From an uncultured Oscillospiraceae bacterium (GTDB taxonomy: Bacteria; Bacillota; Clostridia; Oscillospirales; Oscillospiraceae), in contig CAKTXO010000087.1 of NCBI GenBank assembly GCA_934630985.1, positions 1-6,477 of the forward strand: a stretch of 6,477 nucleotides of DNA, in the 5' to 3' direction. Shown here one piece after another: positions 4,412 to 6,477 of the stretch. The translations under genes were made by a program, and so were the position numbers. Position 1 is the first letter of the stretch. Every line of letters starts with the position of its first letter. The notes beneath the pieces were generated by a model. The model saw nothing but the letters and a program-made list of their open reading frames with translations. It was not told where the DNA came from and searched no databases.

Positions 4412-6276
4412 AGGACAAACTCAAAAAATATCTTTTGCCGAACCTGCCGTATCTGTTCTTTGTGTTTCTCTTTGATAAGCTCTGCCAGGCGGTGCGACTG
4501 GCGCCAGGGCTCGACGCTTCGAAAAAGCTGCTACATATCGAGCAGGGCTTTCAGATGGCCTTCGCCAGCTCCGCACCCAGCTTTCATGCGCTGGATATCT
4601 GCGTCGGTATCCTCGGCGCGGTTCTCGTCCGGCTGGCGGTGTATGTCAAGGGCAAGAACGCGAAGAAGTACCGCAAGGGCATCGAATACGGCTCTGCCCG
4701 CTGGGGCACGGCGGCGGATATCGCGCCCTACATAGACCCCGTTCCCGATTGGAACATCCCCCTGACCCGGACAGAAGGCCTCACCATGACCAGCCGGCCG
4801 AAGCAGCCAAAGTATGCGAGAAACAAAAATATCCTCGTCATCGGCGGCTCCGGCAGCGGCAAGACGCGGTTTTTTGTCAAACCGTCTATCATGCAGATGC
4901 ACAGCTCCTATGTCATCACCGATCCCAAAGGGCAGCTTTTGAAGGAAACGGGAAAAATGCTCCTGCACGGCGCACCGAAGCTGGACGAGAACGGAAAGCC
5001 GGTGCGGGACGGTCGCGGCAAGGTCATCTATGAGCCCTACCGTATCAAAGTCCTGAACACCATCAACTTTTCCAAGAGCATGAAATATAACCCGCTGGCC
5101 TATGTGCGCTCCGAGAAGGATATCCTCAAACTGGTCAATGTCATCATTGCCAACACGAAGGGCGACGGCGAAAAATCCTCCGAAGATTTTTGGGTCAAAG
5201 CCGAGCGCCTTTTATACTGCGCCCTCATTGGCTACATCTGGTATGAGGCGGAGCCGGAGGAACGGAACTTCATCACGCTTCTGGATCTGCTGAACGCCTG
5301 CGAAGCCAGGGAGGACGACGAGACATACAAAAGTCCCGTGGATATCCTCTTTGACGATCTGGCGAAAAAGCAGCCGGAGCACTTCGCTGTCAAGCAATAT
5401 GTCAAATTCAAAATGGCAGCGGGCAAAACTCTCAAAAGTATTTTGGTGAGCTGCGGCGCACGCCTCGCGCCCTTCGATATCAAGGAGCTGCGAGACATTA
5501 TGACGGAGGACGAATTGGAGCTGGACACGATGGGCGACCGAAAAACGGCGCTGTTCCTCATTATGAGCGATACCGATACCACCTTCAATTTCGTCATTGC
5601 CATGCTGCAAAGCCAGCTTTTCAACCTGCTCTGCGACAAGGCGGACGATTTCTATAACGGGCGGCTGCCTGTCCACGTGCGGTGCCTCCTGGACGAGTTT
5701 GCCAACATCGGTCAGATACCGAACTTTGACAAGCTGATCGCCACCATCCGAAGCCGTGAGATATCGGCTTCTATTATTTTGCAGTCGCAAAGCCAGTTAA
5801 AGACCATCTACAAGGACGCGGCAGATACCATCGTCGGCAACTGTGACAGCACCTTGTTTTTGGGAGGCAAGGAGAAAGGGACGTTGAAAGAGATTTCGGA
5901 GCTGCTGGGCAAGGAGACCATCGACAGCCTGAGCCAGTCCGAAAATCGCGGCGCGCAGACCTCTCACGGCCTCAGCTATCAGAAATTGGGAAAGGAGTTG
6001 ATGACCCAGGACGAGATCGCGGTCATGGACGGCGGCAAGTGTATTTTGCAGCTTCGGGGCGTGCGCCCGTTTTTCAGCGACAAGTACGACCTGACAAAGC
6101 ACCCCCGCTACAAATACCTGTCCGACGCCGACAAGAAGAACGTCTTTGACGTAGAACGGTACATGAAGCGCAGACCGGCCATCGTGAAGCCGGACGAGCC
6201 TTTCGATATGTACGAATTGAGCGCAAAAGAACTGGAACCCGACAACAACAATTCTACAAAACGAAAGGAAATATAA
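4408..6276 (+). CDS. Type IV coupling protein, VirD4/TraG family ATPase
   Basis: The 622-residue protein, normal family length, links the relaxosome to the mating channel and powers DNA transfer from the inner face of the membrane. Two hydrophobic segments near the N-terminus (about 8-24 and 62-80) anchor it. The nucleotide-binding domain has the Walker A motif GGSGSGKT (146-153, Lys152, Thr153) and the Walker B motif CLLDEFANIG (426-435, Asp429, Glu430). The TraG-type motif SASIILQSQSQLKTIYKD (453-470) and ITDPKGQ (170-176) are also clear. A family-typical stretch SDTDTTFNFVIAMLQSQLFN is at 387-406. All key residues are present, so it is probably functional. The ATG overlaps the PcfB-like stop (ATGA), and the Maff2-type gene starts 3 nt after its stop, consistent with a single co-translated operon. 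Confidence 0.96.
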   Translation: MKDKLKKYLLPNLPYLFFVFLFDKLCQAVRLAPGLDASKKLLHIEQGFQMAFASSAPSFHALDICVGILGAVLVRLAVYVKGKNAKKYRKGIEYGSARWGTAADIAPYIDPVPDWNIPLTRTEGLTMTSRPKQPKYARNKNILVIGGSGSGKTRFFVKPSIMQMHSSYVITDPKGQLLKETGKMLLHGAPKLDENGKPVRDGRGKVIYEPYRIKVLNTINFSKSMKYNPLAYVRSEKDILKLVNVIIANTKGDGEKSSEDFWVKAERLLYCALIGYIWYEAEPEERNFITLLDLLNACEAREDDETYKSPVDILFDDLAKKQPEHFAVKQYVKFKMAAGKTLKSILVSCGARLAPFDIKELRDIMTEDELELDTMGDRKTALFLIMSDTDTTFNFVIAMLQSQLFNLLCDKADDFYNGRLPVHVRCLLDEFANIGQIPNFDKLIATIRSREISASIILQSQSQLKTIYKDAADTIVGNCDSTLFLGGKEKGTLKEISELLGKETIDSLSQSENRGAQTSHGLSYQKLGKELMTQDEIAVMDGGKCILQLRGVRPFFSDKYDLTKHPRYKYLSDADKKNVFDVERYMKRRPAIVKPDEPFDMYELSAKELEPDNNNSTKRKEI

Positions 6277-6279
6277 TTT

Positions 6280-6420
6280 ATGGAGTTCTTCAACAGTGCC
6301 ATCGACGTATTACAGACCCTGGTCATCGCCCTGGGCGGCGGCCTTTGCGTGTGGGGCGGCATCAACCTTCTGGAAGGCTACGGCCAGGATAACCCCGCGG
6401 CCAATGCTCATGTACGGTAA
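6280..6420 (+). pseudogene. Maff2-type small membrane protein gene, 3' part replaced
   Basis: The start, MEFFNSAIDVLQTLVIALGG, and the following hydrophobic LCVWGGINLLEGYGQDNPAA match the N-terminal two thirds of Maff2-type proteins, small membrane proteins of clostridial conjugation operons related in position to PrgF. Family members have roughly 60-75 residues and continue after NPxA with a glycine-rich second segment. Here the reading diverges to NAHVR and stops after 46 residues. The second hydrophobic segment is missing, and the nucleotide sequence after about 6402 does not look like the family in any frame. A weak ribosome binding site (AAAGGAAA) lies within the end of the coupling protein gene, 3 nt before which that gene stops. 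A functional short version cannot be excluded, but an insertion or recombination junction is more likely. Confidence 0.8.
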
Positions 6421-6477
6421 GGAAGCAAGCAACCGAAAACAAGAGATAGACCGCCAGCACTACACTATTCCGAACCA
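6404..6477 (+). other. Sequence of unknown origin after the Maff2 break, open frame to window end
   Basis: From an ATG at 6404 (or 6410) a frame stays open to the end of the window, reading YGKEASNRKQEIDRQHYTIP after the first residues. It is hydrophilic and I do not recognise it. There is no ribosome binding site before it, so the ATG may be accidental and this could be an internal or non-coding part of whatever was inserted. The interruption does not show the GTGYG-type 5' end expected of a group II intron at the break. Confidence 0.3.

Larger units (their letters stand above)
2896..6420 (+). mobile_element. Conjugation module of a Tn1549-like integrative conjugative element (partial)
   Basis: The gene order rep-like/DUF6017, PcfB-like/DUF3801, VirD4-type coupling protein, Maff2-type membrane protein is a recurring block of integrative conjugative elements in gut Clostridia. 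It normally continues with VirB6-, PrgI- and VirB4-like genes. Those would lie to the right but the block is interrupted near 6402. Integrase, relaxase and element ends are not in the window, so the left boundary is only approximate. The double terminator and integrase-tail-like sequence before it suggest the boundary is somewhere in 2652-2900. Confidence 0.75.

Noticed and set aside
5212..5790. Minus-strand ORF of 192 codons
   Set aside because: Antisense shadow of the coupling ATPase, which has intact Walker motifs in the plus frame.
6403..6477. Group II intron 5' end interrupting the Maff2-type gene
   Set aside because: Introns of this type begin with GTGYG; no such sequence is at the break and no intron domain can be judged from 75 bases.
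1..6477. tRNA, rRNA or CRISPR array
   Set aside because: No cloverleaf, rRNA-like segment or regularly spaced direct repeats were found on either strand by reading.

Overview
The window looks like DNA from a spore-forming, Gram-positive gut Clostridia, probably Oscillospiraceae/Ruminococcaceae. The evidence is a small acid-soluble spore protein gene, strong AGGAGG-type ribosome binding sites, moderately high GC, and a conjugation module of the Tn1549-like type common in gut Clostridia. The taxon is inferred from gene content only; there is no rRNA or other marker gene here.

Left third (1-1940, all on the minus strand) is part of a surface- or exopolysaccharide locus, in transcription order: a near-consensus sigma-A promoter (1910-1938), a GC-rich leader of about 180 nt ending in an intrinsic terminator directly in front of a Shine-Dalgarno sequence (1680-1724), a possible 34-codon ORF, a glycosyltransferase that is both frameshifted (in a run of seven T) and truncated after its first ~124 residues, about 360 bp with no recognisable gene, and a UDP-glucuronate 4-epimerase-type gene that runs off the left edge. 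The leader/terminator arrangement suggests transcription attenuation or processive antitermination of the locus.

Middle (1940-2900) is mostly non-coding. It holds a TTGTGA-N4-TCACAA dyad, a compact block of six consecutive hairpins (2076-2226) flanked by perfect 13-bp and 15-bp stems, the spore protein gene (2454-2651) with an unusual protease site, a stretch whose fragments resemble the tail of a tyrosine integrase, and two back-to-back strong terminators (2773-2848).

Right half (2896-6420, plus strand) is the start of a conjugation module from an integrative conjugative element: a structured leader, a RepA_N-like/DUF6017 replication-initiator-type gene, a PcfB-like (DUF3801) relaxosome accessory gene, a VirD4/TraG-type coupling ATPase, and a Maff2-type small membrane protein gene. 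The first three genes overlap or nearly overlap and so are probably co-translated. The Maff2 gene departs from its family about 40 codons in, and the last ~75 bases are of unknown origin, so a second insertion or rearrangement boundary probably lies near position 6402.

No complete new system is visible. The items most worth a second look are the hairpin array, the attenuator-like leader of the polysaccharide locus, the large inverted repeat before the rep-like gene, and the broken Maff2 junction.
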